A DNA stretch of 64,000 bases from Clostridia bacterium (GCA_017621875.1 JAGASE010000001.1:62001-126000), one strand, 5' to 3'; shown: positions 46,699 through 55,545, numbered from the stretch's first letter. The notes: a model not told the origin generated them from the letters alone. Program-made: numbers and translations.

Positions 46699-46935
46699 TC
46701 AATCGTCGATATCAACCAGCTTTGCAACGGGTATATTGAGGACTTCGGCGATTATAAAAAGTGTTTTAAGGGACGGACAGAAATAGCTGTTAGGACCTTC
46801 AAGCTGTGAAACATATCCGGCAGATAGGTCACAGGCTTCTGCAAGCTCTTCTTGTGTCATGCCACAAAGCTTTCTGTAATAGGCGATTTTTAATCCTACT
46901 TTGATTATGTTCATTTTATATTGGCTTTCTAACAT
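46699..46935 (-). CDS. Small XRE-family transcription regulator
   Basis: A 78-residue protein that is essentially one Cro/CI helix-turn-helix: IAYYRKLCGMTQEELAEACD, then SAGYVSQLEG, then LKTLFIIAEVLNIP. No dimerisation or ligand domain. ATG at 46935 is chosen because AGAGGTG sits 5 nt upstream and contains the alternative GTG start (46944). Divergent from the SLOG gene with a 124-nt shared intergenic region; a minus-strand TATAAT is at 46963-46958. Confidence 0.85.
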   Translation of the reverse strand: MLESQYKMNIIKVGLKIAYYRKLCGMTQEELAEACDLSAGYVSQLEGPNSYFCPSLKTLFIIAEVLNIPVAKLVDIDD

Positions 46936-46968
46936 ATCTATCACCTCTATGTACGTTATTATAACCTA

Positions 46969-47030
46969 TTTACAAATTAATAATAATGTGATAAAATATA
47001 GAAAACCCTATAAATAATATAGGGATTTTT
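46969..47030 (+). promoter_or_regulatory. Promoter and leader hairpin of the SLOG gene
   Basis: TTTACA (46969-46974), 17 bp, TAAAAT (46992-46997). Just downstream CCCTATA (47006-47012) and TATAGGG (47018-47024) form a hairpin followed by ATTTTT, a weak terminator-like element inside the short leader. The promoter faces that of the XRE gene. Confidence 0.5.
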
Positions 47031-47059
47031 AAGAATTGTATAATAAAAAGGAGTCTAAA

Positions 47060-47389
47060 ATGAAACTTTTAGTTGTAGGTTCAAGGGGAATAGAAAACTT
47101 CGATATATCGGAGTATGTTTCCGATGATATTGACACAATAATTTCCGGCGGTGCAAAAGGCGTGGACGCGATTGCCGAAGAATTTGCCGATAAACACAGA
47201 TTATCAAAAATTATCTTAAGACCGCAATATGGCATCTACGGAAAAGTTGCTCCGATAAAAAGAAACGAGGAATTGGTGCATATGGCAGACAAAATACTTG
47301 TCATTTGGGACGGTGTATCTAAAGGCACGCAATATACCATAAATTATGCAAAAAAACTAAACAAGGACCTGCAAATAACATTCGGATAA
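47060..47389 (+). CDS. SLOG/DUF2493-like Rossmann protein
   Basis: A 109-residue single-domain protein. MKLLVVGSRGIENF, IDTIISGGAKGVDAIAEEFA and MADKILVIWDGVSKGT follow the nucleotide-binding SLOG fold (YspA/DprA-like: G-S-R, G-G-A-x-G-x-D, then W-D-G-x-S-x-G-T). Members are proposed to bind NAD- or nucleotide-derived ligands; function here is unknown. ATG at 47060 follows AAGGAG. Flanked by its own promoter and a strong terminator, so it is a single-gene unit beside a divergent XRE repressor. Confidence 0.8.
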   Translation: MKLLVVGSRGIENFDISEYVSDDIDTIISGGAKGVDAIAEEFADKHRLSKIILRPQYGIYGKVAPIKRNEELVHMADKILVIWDGVSKGTQYTINYAKKLNKDLQITFG

Positions 47390-47390
47390 A

Positions 47391-47423
47391 AAAATTCCCA
47401 CAAGCATTGCTTGTGGGAATTTT
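47391..47423. terminator. Bidirectional terminator between SLOG gene and rpsI
   Basis: AAAATTCCCACAAGC / GCTTGTGGGAATTTT, 15-bp perfect stem with an ATT loop. Confidence 0.9.
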
Positions 47424-47438
47424 GTAATCGAAAAACGA

Positions 47439-47834
47439 TTATCTCTTTGAGAACTGTGGTGCACGACGAGCAGCCTTCAAGCCGTACTTCTTTCTTTCCT
47501 TCATTCTTGAATCTCTGGTGAGGAAGCCTGCAGCCTTCAAGGTTGCACGATATGCGTCTGAATCAACCTCTAAGAGTGCTCTTGCGATACCGTGACGGAT
47601 AGCACCTGCCTGACCTGTAAATCCGCCGCCTTCAACAGTTGCGATAACGTCGAACTTAGCGATTGTTGATGTCAATGTCAGTGGCTGACGAACGATAACC
47701 TTAAGTGTATCGAGTCCAAAGTATTCGTCAATATCTCTTTTATTAATTGTAATTTTACCGTTGCCCGGAACCAGTCTTACTCTGGCAACAGATGATTTTC
47801 TTCTGCCTGTTCCGTAGTATTGTTCTTTAGCCAT
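47439..47834 (-). CDS. rpsI: 30S ribosomal protein S9
   Basis: A 131-residue S9. [19 protein letters not shown] at the N-terminus, [19 protein letters not shown] in the middle and the basic tail RRAPQFSKR that reaches the P-site tRNA are all intact. It follows rplM after 14 nt with AAGGAGG upstream, the universal bacterial L13-S9 pair. Confidence 0.98.
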   Translation of the reverse strand: MAKEQYYGTGRRKSSVARVRLVPGNGKITINKRDIDEYFGLDTLKVIVRQPLTLTSTIAKFDVIATVEGGGFTGQAGAIRHGIARALLEVDSDAYRATLKAAGFLTRDSRMKERKKYGLKAARRAPQFSKR

Positions 47835-47848
47835 GTTTAGAATCCTCC

Positions 47849-48286
47849 TTACTTAATCTCTTGTGTCCAAGCTTCAGGCTTCTGAGCTGCATGATTGTGC
47901 TCTGTGCCCTTATACACGCGAAGTCTTGTAAGAGCGTTTCTGCCGATTGTGTTGTTAGGGAGCATACCCTTAACAGCGTATGTCATAGCCTTTTCAGGAT
48001 TTTCAGCCATAAGCTTATTGTAGTGGATTTCCTTGATTCCGCCTACCCAGCCTGTGTGATAGTAACGAACCTTCTGGTTCAGCTTATTTCCTGTTAAAAC
48101 TGCCTTATCTGCGTTGATAATGATTACATGATCTCCGCAATCAACGTTTGGTGTGAATGTAGGCAAATGCTTGCCTCTTAAAATGCTTGCTGCAACAGTT
48201 GCAACTCTTCCGAGCGGCTTGTTTTCAGCATCAATGATATACCATTTTCTTTCGATTTCCTGTGGTTTTGCCATATAGCTACTCAT
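47849..48286 (-). CDS. rplM: 50S ribosomal protein L13
   Basis: A 145-residue L13 with the core [42 protein letters not shown] and the C-terminal [13 protein letters not shown] and RLRVYKG. AAGGAGG lies 9 nt before ATG 48286; MSSYMAKPQ thus adds four residues to the commoner MAKP start. First gene of the rplM-rpsI operon with its own promoter and leader hairpin. Confidence 0.98.
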   Translation of the reverse strand: MSSYMAKPQEIERKWYIIDAENKPLGRVATVAASILRGKHLPTFTPNVDCGDHVIIINADKAVLTGNKLNQKVRYYHTGWVGGIKEIHYNKLMAENPEKAMTYAVKGMLPNNTIGRNALTRLRVYKGTEHNHAAQKPEAWTQEIK

Positions 48287-48323
48287 TGATTTTTACCTCC
48301 TTAGTTAAAACGATTAAACTACT

Positions 48324-48344
48324 GTTTGCGATGAATACGCAAAC
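48324..48344 (-). promoter_or_regulatory. Putative L13 leader hairpin
   Basis: On the minus strand GTTTGCG-TATTCAT-CGCAAAC, a 7-bp perfect stem in the short 5' UTR of rplM. An L13 leader element with autoregulatory role is described in Firmicutes; identity with that family is not verified. Confidence 0.5.
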
Positions 48345-48355
48345 CAACAAATGAC

Positions 48356-48384
48356 ATTCTACTATATTTGTTAAATAAAGTCAA
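48356..48384 (-). promoter_or_regulatory. Promoter of rplM-rpsI
   Basis: On the minus strand TTGACT (48384-48379), 17 bp, TAGAAT (48361-48356). Confidence 0.75.
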
Positions 48385-48394
48385 CACTTTTTTG

Positions 48395-48476
48395 AAAAAA
48401 ATTCAAAATAGAAATTGCAATCTTTAAAATGCTTTTGTTTTCTTCGATTTTCTTCGATTTTCGCAATTCCTATTTT
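48395..48476 (-). terminator. Long-loop terminator of gph
   Basis: On the minus strand AAAATAGGAATTGC (48476-48463) pairs with GCAATTTCTATTTT (48418-48405) with one mismatch, followed by GAATTTTTTT. The stem begins inside the gph stop region. Its 44-nt loop holds two and a half tandem copies of the 10-mer TTTTCTTCGA (+ strand, 48438-48463). Confidence 0.6.
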
Positions 48477-49123
48477 AAAATTATGTCAGAAATTTCATCG
48501 GCTCGCGACACAATATAGTCGGCTCCGGCGTTTCGCAGCTCCTCCTCATCGCGGAAGCCCCAAAGAACTCCGATGGACCTCATTCCTGCGTTTTTGCCGG
48601 TGGAGATGTCAACATAAGTATCTCCGATAAAGACAGTTTCAGAGATATCTGCGCAAAGCTCCTTTGCAATCAAAAGTGCAGCCTCGGGATCAGGCTTTAT
48701 CTTTACGCCTGCACGCTGACCGAATACGAGGTCAAATCGGTCGCCGAAGAAAAGCTTTACAACGTCCTGTGCAACATTGTCCGGCTTATTTGTGAGAACG
48801 GCGATTTTTATTCCGCTTTCCTTTAGCTTGTCCAAAAGCTCAATAATTCCGTCATACGGCTTTGTCTCATAAAGCGGGTCTGCTTCGTAGGCGTCGTCGT
48901 ACGCTTTGCCGACCTTTTCAAAGTTTTCGGGGGTGTCTGCTCCTGCCTCGGCAAGCATTCTGTGCACCAAGAGGTCGCGTCCGTTTCCGACAAGTATTTT
49001 ATAGCGGTTCGGCTCAATTTCGGAAAATCCGAATTTTGAAAGTGCAGTATTGCCGAAATGAGAAATTGCAGGGATTGTATCGGTAAGCGTTCCGTCCAGG
49101 TCAAAAATACATAATTTTGTCAT
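48470..49123 (-). CDS. gph: HAD-family phosphoglycolate phosphatase-like hydrolase
   Basis: A 217-residue cytoplasmic phosphatase of the haloacid dehalogenase superfamily. Motif I FDLDGTLTD has nucleophile D8 and D10; motif II is AVLTNKP near 105; motif III Lys is in KIKPDPEA near 144; motif IV is VFIGDTYVDI near 166. The helical cap of about 65 residues between motif I and II fits the Gph/PGP group. Substrate could be 2-phosphoglycolate or another small phosphate ester. AGAGG precedes the ATG. Confidence 0.85.
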   Translation of the reverse strand: MTKLCIFDLDGTLTDTIPAISHFGNTALSKFGFSEIEPNRYKILVGNGRDLLVHRMLAEAGADTPENFEKVGKAYDDAYEADPLYETKPYDGIIELLDKLKESGIKIAVLTNKPDNVAQDVVKLFFGDRFDLVFGQRAGVKIKPDPEAALLIAKELCADISETVFIGDTYVDISTGKNAGMRSIGVLWGFRDEEELRNAGADYIVSRADEISDIILK

Positions 49124-49202
49124 AATATAAGCCTCTTTTCTGTGATTTCTTCATATATTATAGCTAAACCTTGTGATTTTGTCAAAAAAAATCCTGCGGT
49201 AC

Positions 49203-49231
49203 TTGCAATTTACATTAAAAGATTGTATAAT
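49203..49231 (+). promoter_or_regulatory. Promoter of nadK-argR-recN operon
   Basis: TTGCAA (49203-49208), 17 bp, TATAAT (49226-49231), about 30 nt upstream of the nadK ribosome binding site. Confidence 0.7.
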
Positions 49232-49267
49232 ATGTATAAATATGCAATCTGTGAAAGGAGTCCGGTT

Positions 49268-50098
49268 GTGAAAAGAATAGCGATTATTCCAAATTATACA
49301 AAGGATATTGAATACAAATATACCAGGCGGCTTTGCAGATATCTTTCACCAAAAGCGGAGCTTGTTATGCAGGAGTCGGACAGGGTAGACGGCATTGACG
49401 CAAAGTATACCTGCGGCGATGTTTATGACGGCGTGGACGCGGTTATAATTTTAGGCGGTGACGGAACGATGCTTCAGGCGGCTGAGCCGTGCGGAAAAAA
49501 TGCGATTCCCGTTATGGGTATAAATCTCGGCAAGGTCGGATTTATGACTGAGGTGGAAACCGACGATATGGAGACCGCCTGCGACAGACTTTTGGCAGAC
49601 GATTTCTGTGTTGAGGACAGAATGATGATGGAAATAACTGTGACGGGAAAGGAAAGTGAAGCGACCTATCTTGCACTCAATGACCTTGTTATTTCAAAGC
49701 CGGATGCACGAATGGTTGCAATGGAGCTGTATGCGAATAATGAAAAGGTGAGCGAATACATGGCGGACGGTCTGATAATTTCCACACCGACCGGCTCAAC
49801 GGGGTATTCGCTGTCAGCAGGCGGACCTGTTGCCGACCCAGCAATGAATGTATTTATTGCAACGCCGATATGTGCTCACACTCTTTCGGCACGCCCGATG
49901 CTTATGGCAGAATACAAAAATATAACGCTTCGGCTTATTGAAAACGGCAGTGAAAATGCCGTTGTGACGGTTGACGGCGAGAACAAATGTATGATAGGAA
50001 GAAGCGATATTGTGTCGGTGAGACGGTCAATGTATACGCTCAAAATCATTAAGCTCGGAAAGCAATCCTTCTATTATACAATGATGGCAAAGCTGTAA
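49268..50098 (+). CDS. nadK: NAD kinase
   Basis: A 276-residue kinase that makes NADP from NAD. GGDGT at residues 63-67, INLGKVGFMTE near 88, LNDLVISK near 138 and STPTGSTGYSLSAGGP near 174 are the diagnostic blocks. Translation starts at GTG 49268, 7 nt after AAAGGAG; the frame stays open upstream but has no site there. It is followed closely by argR and recN, a typical clostridial order. Confidence 0.95.
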   Translation: MKRIAIIPNYTKDIEYKYTRRLCRYLSPKAELVMQESDRVDGIDAKYTCGDVYDGVDAVIILGGDGTMLQAAEPCGKNAIPVMGINLGKVGFMTEVETDDMETACDRLLADDFCVEDRMMMEITVTGKESEATYLALNDLVISKPDARMVAMELYANNEKVSEYMADGLIISTPTGSTGYSLSAGGPVADPAMNVFIATPICAHTLSARPMLMAEYKNITLRLIENGSENAVVTVDGENKCMIGRSDIVSVRRSMYTLKIIKLGKQSFYYTMMAKL

Positions 50099-50135
50099 AT
50101 GCCGAATATATCTTTAAACCCGGAGAGGATAATTT

Positions 50136-50591
50136 ATGAAACAGAAAAGACATCGTAAAATATTAAATATTATATCGGAAAAGGACGTAAAAACCCAGGA
50201 GCAGCTCACAGAGGAACTGAAGTCAGCCGGTTTTTTGGTGACCCAGGCGACGGTGTCGCGGGATATTAAGGAGCTGGGGCTTATTAAGCTGCCGCTTTCG
50301 GACGGCTCATATAAATATGCTGTAACCAAGGAGGAAAAGCAGGATAACAGAGAGCATCTTGCGATTTTTTCACGCTCGGTAATAAATATTCAGGCGGCAA
50401 TGCATACTATTGTAATAAAAACCCATTCCGGAATGGCAAACGCAGTGGCGGCGTCGCTCGACACCTTTTTGGCACACGAAATCGTCGGAACGATTGCCGG
50501 GGACGATACTATTTTGATTATTGCGGAAAATCCGCAGAATGCTGAGGAAATGGCGGTTAAGCTGAGAAAAATGTTCAGCTGGAAGGAATAA
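50136..50591 (+). CDS. argR: Arginine repressor
   Basis: A 151-residue ArgR/AhrC. The N-terminal winged helix (KTQEQLTEEL, then TQATVSRDIKELGLIK) binds ARG boxes; the C-terminal domain has HTIVIKTHSGMANAVAASLD and GTIAGDDTILII, the arginine-binding and hexamer-forming segment. Full length for the family. It sits between nadK and recN as in many Firmicutes. CGGAGAGGA precedes the ATG. Confidence 0.96.
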   Translation: MKQKRHRKILNIISEKDVKTQEQLTEELKSAGFLVTQATVSRDIKELGLIKLPLSDGSYKYAVTKEEKQDNREHLAIFSRSVINIQAAMHTIVIKTHSGMANAVAASLDTFLAHEIVGTIAGDDTILIIAENPQNAEEMAVKLRKMFSWKE

Positions 50592-50594
50592 CCC

Positions 50595-52226
50595 ATGTTA
50601 AACAGTTTAGATATAAAAAATATTGCCTTAATCGAACAGCTCAATATTGAAATAAAGCAGGGGATGACCGTTTTGACAGGTGAAACGGGTGCCGGAAAAT
50701 CTATAATCATAGATGCGGTAAACCTGCTTTTGGGTGCAAGAACAAATAAAGCTCTGGTGCGGTACGGAACTGAAAAAGCACGTGTTCAGGGCTTGTTTTC
50801 ATGCACGGAGCAGCTTGCGGAAATCTTGGAGGAGCAGGGCATTGACGAGTGCGAGGATTTGGTTGTAAGCCGCGAAATTACGGCGGACGGCAAAAGCGTG
50901 TGCAGAATAAACGGTGTTATGGTTGCACAGAATGTGCTGCGTGAAATCGGTGCTTACCTTATAAATATACACGGTCAGCAGGATAATCAGGCACTTCTTA
51001 ATCCGTCAAAGCATATTGATTTTCTGGACGGGTACGCAAAAACAGAGCTTGATGCATTTTTCAGGCTGTATCAGGAGCGGAAAAGTATTCTTCGGCAGAT
51101 TGAGGAGCTGACCAAAAACGAGCAGGAGCGTATACAAAGGATTGACCTTTTGCAATACCAGGTAAACGAGCTTTTTGAGGCAGGACTTAAAATCGGTGAA
51201 AAGGACGAGCTTTCAGAGCAGAAGACCATTATAGAAAATGCGGAAAAGATTGCGATGTCGGTAGGTGAGGCGTATACTTTTCTTTATGAGGAAAACGGTG
51301 CGTATGACGGCATAAGCATGGCGGTGTCGGCACTCGGACGGATTACGGGAATTGATGAGCGTCTGGACGAGATTGTGTCAAAAATAACCGATATGCAGTA
51401 TGTTATTGAGGACTGCGTGCATGAGCTGAAAAGCTTTGGTGACTCGGTGGAATATGACGAGGCGGTGCTTAATGATATTGAGGAGCGTCTTGATTTGATA
51501 ACAAAACTGGAACGCAAATACGGCGGCAGCGAGGAGGCAGCTATTGCGTATATGGAAAGTGCCTCGGCTGAGCTTGCTCGCCTTGAAAATGCGGACGAAA
51601 CCGTTTCCGAACTGCATGAACAGCTTTGCAGAATTGAGGCGGATATTAAAAAGGAAGCGGAAAAATTAACAAAGCACAGACGTTTGGCGGCGAAAAAGCT
51701 GCAGGAGGAGATTGAAAAGTCGCTTGCCGAGCTGGATATGCCGAAGGTGAAATTTGAGGTTATGCTGACGCCCTGTGAATACACTCCAAAGGGTGCGGAC
51801 AGCGTGGAATTTATGATTTGTCCCAATGTCGGCGAGCCGATGAAGCCGCTTGTACAGATTGCATCGGGCGGCGAGCTGTCGCGTGTTATGCTGGCGGTTA
51901 AGTCGATAATTGCCGACAGTGTGGATACATTGATTTTTGACGAGATTGATACGGGTGTTTCGGGCAGTGCGGCACAGAAGATTGCAAAAAAGCTGTCGGC
52001 ATTAGCGGACGGGAAACAGGTAATCTGCGTGAGCCATCAGCCGCAGCTTGCCGCAGCTGCCGATAATCATTACATGATAAAGAAGGGCGAGGACGGCGAC
52101 AGAACCGTTACGCGTATATACGAGCTTTCGATGGAGGAGAGAGTTACCGAGCTTGCACGCATAATAGACGGCGATAATATTACCGAAACGGCTATAAATC
52201 ATGCAAAGGAAATGCTGAAGCTATGA
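50595..52226 (+). CDS. recN: DNA repair protein RecN
   Basis: A 543-residue SMC-like ATPase that acts early at double-strand breaks. Walker A GETGAGKS at 29-36, long coiled-coil arms (about 155-390), signature SGGELSRVMLA near 425, Walker B TLIFDEIDTGVSG near 448, and the final CVSHQPQLAA switch region near 478. It starts 3 nt after argR and overlaps the next start by 4 nt (ATGA). Confidence 0.96.
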   Translation: MLNSLDIKNIALIEQLNIEIKQGMTVLTGETGAGKSIIIDAVNLLLGARTNKALVRYGTEKARVQGLFSCTEQLAEILEEQGIDECEDLVVSREITADGKSVCRINGVMVAQNVLREIGAYLINIHGQQDNQALLNPSKHIDFLDGYAKTELDAFFRLYQERKSILRQIEELTKNEQERIQRIDLLQYQVNELFEAGLKIGEKDELSEQKTIIENAEKIAMSVGEAYTFLYEENGAYDGISMAVSALGRITGIDERLDEIVSKITDMQYVIEDCVHELKSFGDSVEYDEAVLNDIEERLDLITKLERKYGGSEEAAIAYMESASAELARLENADETVSELHEQLCRIEADIKKEAEKLTKHRRLAAKKLQEEIEKSLAELDMPKVKFEVMLTPCEYTPKGADSVEFMICPNVGEPMKPLVQIASGGELSRVMLAVKSIIADSVDTLIFDEIDTGVSGSAAQKIAKKLSALADGKQVICVSHQPQLAAAADNHYMIKKGEDGDRTVTRIYELSMEERVTELARIIDGDNITETAINHAKEMLKL

Positions 52227-52621
52227 GAGAGGAAGGATTTGTAAAATCGGTGTCGGGCAGCAGATGCGAGGTGGCGGTAAGACGGAAAACTGCTTGCGGA
52301 GATAACTGTGCCACCTGTAAGGGCGGCTGCGAGGCAAGAGAACAGGTGTGCATTGCGGAAAATTCGCATGGAGCGGCTGTGGGTGATAAGGTAATTATCG
52401 AAATTGACAGTGCAAAAGTCTTAAAATCAGCGTTTTTGGTTTATATTCTGCCTATTTTGGTCTTTTTCGCGGGTTTTGGAATATTATCGCAAGTAGGCGT
52501 TTCGGAGGGTGCATCGGCTGTTTTTTCGGTGCCTTTTGTGGCGGCTGTGTTTCTGCTCTTGCGTCGGTATGACAAAAAGCACGGCGGAGAATATGACTCT
52601 AAGGTTGTGGAAATAATTTAA
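52223..52621 (+). CDS. rseC: RseC/MucC-like SoxR-reducing system protein
   Basis: A 132-residue membrane protein. The Cys-rich front CGDNCATCKGGC (near 25-36) may bind a metal or iron-sulfur cluster; two helices follow at about 68-88 and 94-113. RseC-family proteins associate with Rnf/Rsx electron-transport complexes. Here it stands alone, translationally coupled to recN, with no rnf genes in view. Name is by family pattern. Confidence 0.8.
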   Translation: MREEGFVKSVSGSRCEVAVRRKTACGDNCATCKGGCEAREQVCIAENSHGAAVGDKVIIEIDSAKVLKSAFLVYILPILVFFAGFGILSQVGVSEGASAVFSVPFVAAVFLLLRRYDKKHGGEYDSKVVEII

Positions 52622-52628
52622 AAGGGAC

Positions 52629-52657
52629 TTGAAAAATTTAAAAAAGTATGGTAAAAT
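52629..52657 (+). promoter_or_regulatory. Promoter of the 96-residue protein gene
   Basis: TTGAAA (52629-52634), 17 bp, extended -10 TGG-TAAAAT (52649-52657). It places the small gene in its own transcription unit. Confidence 0.7.
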
Positions 52658-52690
52658 GAATTATTAAAAGCTTGGAAAGGGAGGATAAAA

Positions 52691-52981
52691 ATGGCTGCTG
52701 CAAAGAAAGCTAAGACATTGACATATAAGGATAAGCCTGTTTACAGACAGGGAAATACGATTTATTACGGAGATTTGTCTAAGAACTTGATTCTGGTGCT
52801 GGAAATTGTTGAAAGCGAAGAAAAGAACGGTATTCAGATTACAAAAAAGGTGAAATTCCATATTCAGGATAACACAGGCGAGCTTGGAAAGGGCGTTAAC
52901 TACCGTTCGGGTGAAAGAGATAATCTGTATAAGGCATTTGATATAGGTGCTTGGTGGCTTCAGGACGCATTGGAGCTGTAA
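52691..52981 (+). CDS. Conserved-looking small protein of unknown function
   Basis: A 96-residue cytoplasmic protein: a Lys-rich start (AAAKKAKTLTYKDKPVYRQG), then alternating strands (TIYYGDLSKNLILVLEIVES, VKFHIQDNT) and a helical tail (AFDIGAWWLQDALEL). I do not recognise the family. It has a good ribosome binding site (AAGGGAGG), an extended -10 promoter and a 14-bp terminator, so it is a real, separately expressed gene. A small beta-barrel is the fold I would expect from the pattern. Confidence 0.85.
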   Translation: MAAAKKAKTLTYKDKPVYRQGNTIYYGDLSKNLILVLEIVESEEKNGIQITKKVKFHIQDNTGELGKGVNYRSGERDNLYKAFDIGAWWLQDALEL

Positions 52982-53012
52982 AAAAACGGAAGACTACGGT
53001 CTTCCGTTTTTT
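52981..53012. terminator. Bidirectional terminator between small gene and metK
   Basis: AAAAAACGGAAGAC / GTCTTCCGTTTTTT, 14-bp perfect stem with a TACG loop; it starts at the stop codon of the upstream gene. Confidence 0.94.
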
Positions 53013-53022
53013 AGTTTCTCTG

Positions 53023-54204
53023 TTACTTCACTGCTTTCTTCAATTCATCGACTTTGTCGGTTTTTTCCCATGCAACGCCCAGCTCCTCACGTCCCATATG
53101 TCCGTAAGCCGAAAGCTGTTTATAGATAGGCTTTCTGAGATCGAGTGCTTTGATGATTGCGTGCGGACGAAGGTCAAATACCTTATTAACCGCATCTGCA
53201 AGCTTGTCCTCGCTGACTGTTCCTGTACCGAAAGTATCAATCATAACCGAAACGGGGCGTGCTACGCCGATTGCGTACGCAAGCTCCACCTCACACTTTT
53301 TCGCAAGACCTGCCGCAACAATATTTTTTGCCACCCATCTTGCAGCGTAAGCCGCACTGCGGTCAACCTTTGTCGGGTCCTTGCCGGAGAAGGCTCCGCC
53401 GCCGTGACGCGCGTATCCACCGTAGGTATCAACGATAATCTTTCTGCCGGTAAGACCTGAGTCTCCCTGCGGGCCGCCCACAACAAATCTGCCTGTCGGG
53501 TTGACGTAATATTTTGTATTCTCGGTAAGAAGCTTTTCGGGAACGATTGTTTTTACAACCTCGCGGATAAGGTCCTCGCGGATTTGCTCTAAAGAAACAT
53601 CGGGCGAGTGCTGGGTTGAAATTACAATCGTGTCAACCGATACCGGCACGCCGTCGATATATTCAACCGTAACCTGCGTTTTTCCGTCCGGACGAAGGTA
53701 AGGAAGAAGTCCTGATTTTCTGACATCGGTGAGTTTTTTTGCCAGCTTGTGTGCGAGTGAAATCGGAAGCGGCATAAGCTCAGGCGTTTCGTCACAGGCA
53801 TAACCGAACATCATGCCCTGGTCGCCGGCACCTGTCGAGTTGCCGATGTCGTCTTCACCCGTTTTATTTTCAAGCCCTTCATTCACGCCCATCGCAATAT
53901 CGGGCGACTGCTCGTCAATCGAGGTTAAAACGGCACAGGTGTTGCCGTCAAAGCCGTATTTTGCACGGTCATAGCCGATATCCAAAACCGCTTGGCGTGC
54001 AACCTTCGGGAAATCCACATAGCAGGTTGTGGAAATTTCACCCATAATGGAAACGATTCCTGTTGTGCAGGTAGTTTCACAGGCAACACGTGCATTTGGG
54101 TCCTGTTTTAAAATTTCATCAAGTATTGCGTCGGAAATGCAGTCGCAGATTTTGTCGGGATGTCCCTCTGTAACCGATTCCGAGGTGAATAACATTCTTT
54201 TCAT
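53023..54204 (-). CDS. metK: S-adenosylmethionine synthetase
   Basis: A 393-residue MAT that makes SAM from methionine and ATP, the cofactor for the radical-SAM activase encoded in this window among many others. [16 protein letters not shown] near 6, signature [12 protein letters not shown] near 122 and P-loop-like [16 protein letters not shown] near 268 are intact. AAGGAG precedes the ATG. Own promoter at 54263-54291; no SAM riboswitch is visible. Confidence 0.98.
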   Translation of the reverse strand: MKRMLFTSESVTEGHPDKICDCISDAILDEILKQDPNARVACETTCTTGIVSIMGEISTTCYVDFPKVARQAVLDIGYDRAKYGFDGNTCAVLTSIDEQSPDIAMGVNEGLENKTGEDDIGNSTGAGDQGMMFGYACDETPELMPLPISLAHKLAKKLTDVRKSGLLPYLRPDGKTQVTVEYIDGVPVSVDTIVISTQHSPDVSLEQIREDLIREVVKTIVPEKLLTENTKYYVNPTGRFVVGGPQGDSGLTGRKIIVDTYGGYARHGGGAFSGKDPTKVDRSAAYAARWVAKNIVAAGLAKKCEVELAYAIGVARPVSVMIDTFGTGTVSEDKLADAVNKVFDLRPHAIIKALDLRKPIYKQLSAYGHMGREELGVAWEKTDKVDELKKAVK

Positions 54205-54262
54205 GATTTTCTCCTTATATATTAATGTAGTTATTTTTCGTCATTGCTTGACATCTTAATAT

Positions 54263-54291
54263 ATCATATCACAAACTTTTCTTTTTTTCAA
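54263..54291 (-). promoter_or_regulatory. Promoter of metK
   Basis: On the minus strand TTGAAA (54291-54286), 17 bp, TATGAT (54268-54263). Confidence 0.65.
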
Positions 54292-54331
54292 GCATATCCG
54301 TCAATGTTGATGCTAATTTTTAAACAAAAGT

Positions 54332-55480
54332 CTATAGTGTGCTGAAATATTCTTCAATTTCGGCTCTTTTTGCACCGAAAAAGCCCTGAATCATATCCTC
54401 ACGTCCGCCGCCGCGTCCATGCAAAACGCTGTTCATTTCCTTTGCAGCGTCGCGGAGATTGACGGTGGCACTTGCAATGATATAGCTGTAGCCGACATCG
54501 TCGCTGCCCGATAATGCCACAAACATTCCGCGGCATTTTTTCTTGCCCTCGTTTGCCAAAAGCCGCAGCGAATCTGTGTCAAAATCATTTTCAAAAACGC
54601 AGATGCAGCCGTCGGTTTCGGCGATTTGAGCGGCTTTTGCGGCTGCAAGCTGCTTGGAAAGTGCCGCTGTTTTTTGCTTTTGCTCCGCAAGCTCCTTTAA
54701 AAGCCTCTCAACACTGTCTGCCGTTTCCTCCTGCTTTGCCGAAAGCAGCACGGATATGCGTACAACATTTTCAAGCTTTTCCTCGTAGTCGAAAAGTGCG
54801 TCCATTCCGCATATCATTTTAAGCCGCACGCCGCCGCGGTGACGCATTAAATCCTTCAGCTTGATAAGCCCGATTTCTCCTGTGTGCTTTACATGCGGTG
54901 CACAGCAGGCACAAATGTCGATGCCGTCTATTGTAACCAATCTTACATTTTCGGTAAGGTCAAGCTTGCTGCGGTAAGGGATTTTACAAAGCATGTCCTC
55001 CGGCGGATATTCGGCGATGATTTTGATGTTTTTGTGTACTGCCTCGTTTGCTTTTCGCTCAAGCAGAAGAAGCTCTTCTGCAGACATCGGACCACTGTAA
55101 TCAATAGTAACCTCCTTGTCACTCAGATGAAAACCTACGTTTTCCAGACCGAAAAGGCTGTGTGCCAGTCCCGAAACAATGTGCTCAGCAGAGTGATGCT
55201 GCATTTTTCGGAAACGCACCTGCCAGTCGATTTTACCCAAAACCTCGTCTCCTGCCGCGAGAGGTGTTTTTAAGATGTGGTAAATAGTGTCGTTTTCAAT
55301 TTCAACACGAAGAACCTCCTTGCCGTCTAACGTGCCGGTGTCACATTCCTGTCCGCCGGCGGTTGGGAAAAACGCTGTCCTGTCGAGCTGTATCCTGTAG
55401 CCTTCGCTGCATTCCTCGCACGATGTGACCCGGGCGGAAAATTCGCTTGTATAGCTGTTTTCGTCATATAGCTTTATCAT
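54332..55480 (-). CDS. alaX: Alanyl-tRNA editing protein, AlaX type with DHHA1 domain
   Basis: A 382-residue free-standing editing enzyme that should hydrolyse mischarged Ser- or Gly-tRNA(Ala). It consists of the second-additional domain of AlaRS with zinc ligands in MQHHSAEHIVSG (H-x3-H, near 96) and CACCAPH (C-x3-H, near 190), a coiled coil (about 250-290) and a C-terminal DHHA1 domain ending HGRGGGREDMIQGFFG. No aminoacylation domain. The long AlaX form; GGQ in FPTAGGQE near 41 is typical. Transcribed toward metK from its own promoter. Confidence 0.88.
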   Translation of the reverse strand: MIKLYDENSYTSEFSARVTSCEECSEGYRIQLDRTAFFPTAGGQECDTGTLDGKEVLRVEIENDTIYHILKTPLAAGDEVLGKIDWQVRFRKMQHHSAEHIVSGLAHSLFGLENVGFHLSDKEVTIDYSGPMSAEELLLLERKANEAVHKNIKIIAEYPPEDMLCKIPYRSKLDLTENVRLVTIDGIDICACCAPHVKHTGEIGLIKLKDLMRHRGGVRLKMICGMDALFDYEEKLENVVRISVLLSAKQEETADSVERLLKELAEQKQKTAALSKQLAAAKAAQIAETDGCICVFENDFDTDSLRLLANEGKKKCRGMFVALSGSDDVGYSYIIASATVNLRDAAKEMNSVLHGRGGGREDMIQGFFGAKRAEIEEYFSTL

Positions 55481-55510
55481 TTTGTACCTCGCAAATCAAT
55501 AATTGTATTT

Positions 55511-55540
55511 ATTGTACCATAATGTTGGTGGTTTAGTCAA
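55511..55540 (-). promoter_or_regulatory. Promoter of alaX
   Basis: On the minus strand TTGACT (55540-55535), 18 bp, extended -10 TGG-TACAAT (ending 55511). Divergent from the thioesterase promoter only 6 bp away. Confidence 0.7.
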
Positions 55541-55545
55541 ATCGC

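Noticed and set aside
49142-49267. N-terminal extension of NAD kinase
   Set aside because: It spans the promoter (49203-49231) and has no ribosome binding site; the GTG at 49268 aligns with the known start of the family.
54205-54331. SAM riboswitch upstream of metK
   Set aside because: The leader is under 60 nt after the promoter and has no multi-helix fold or terminator.
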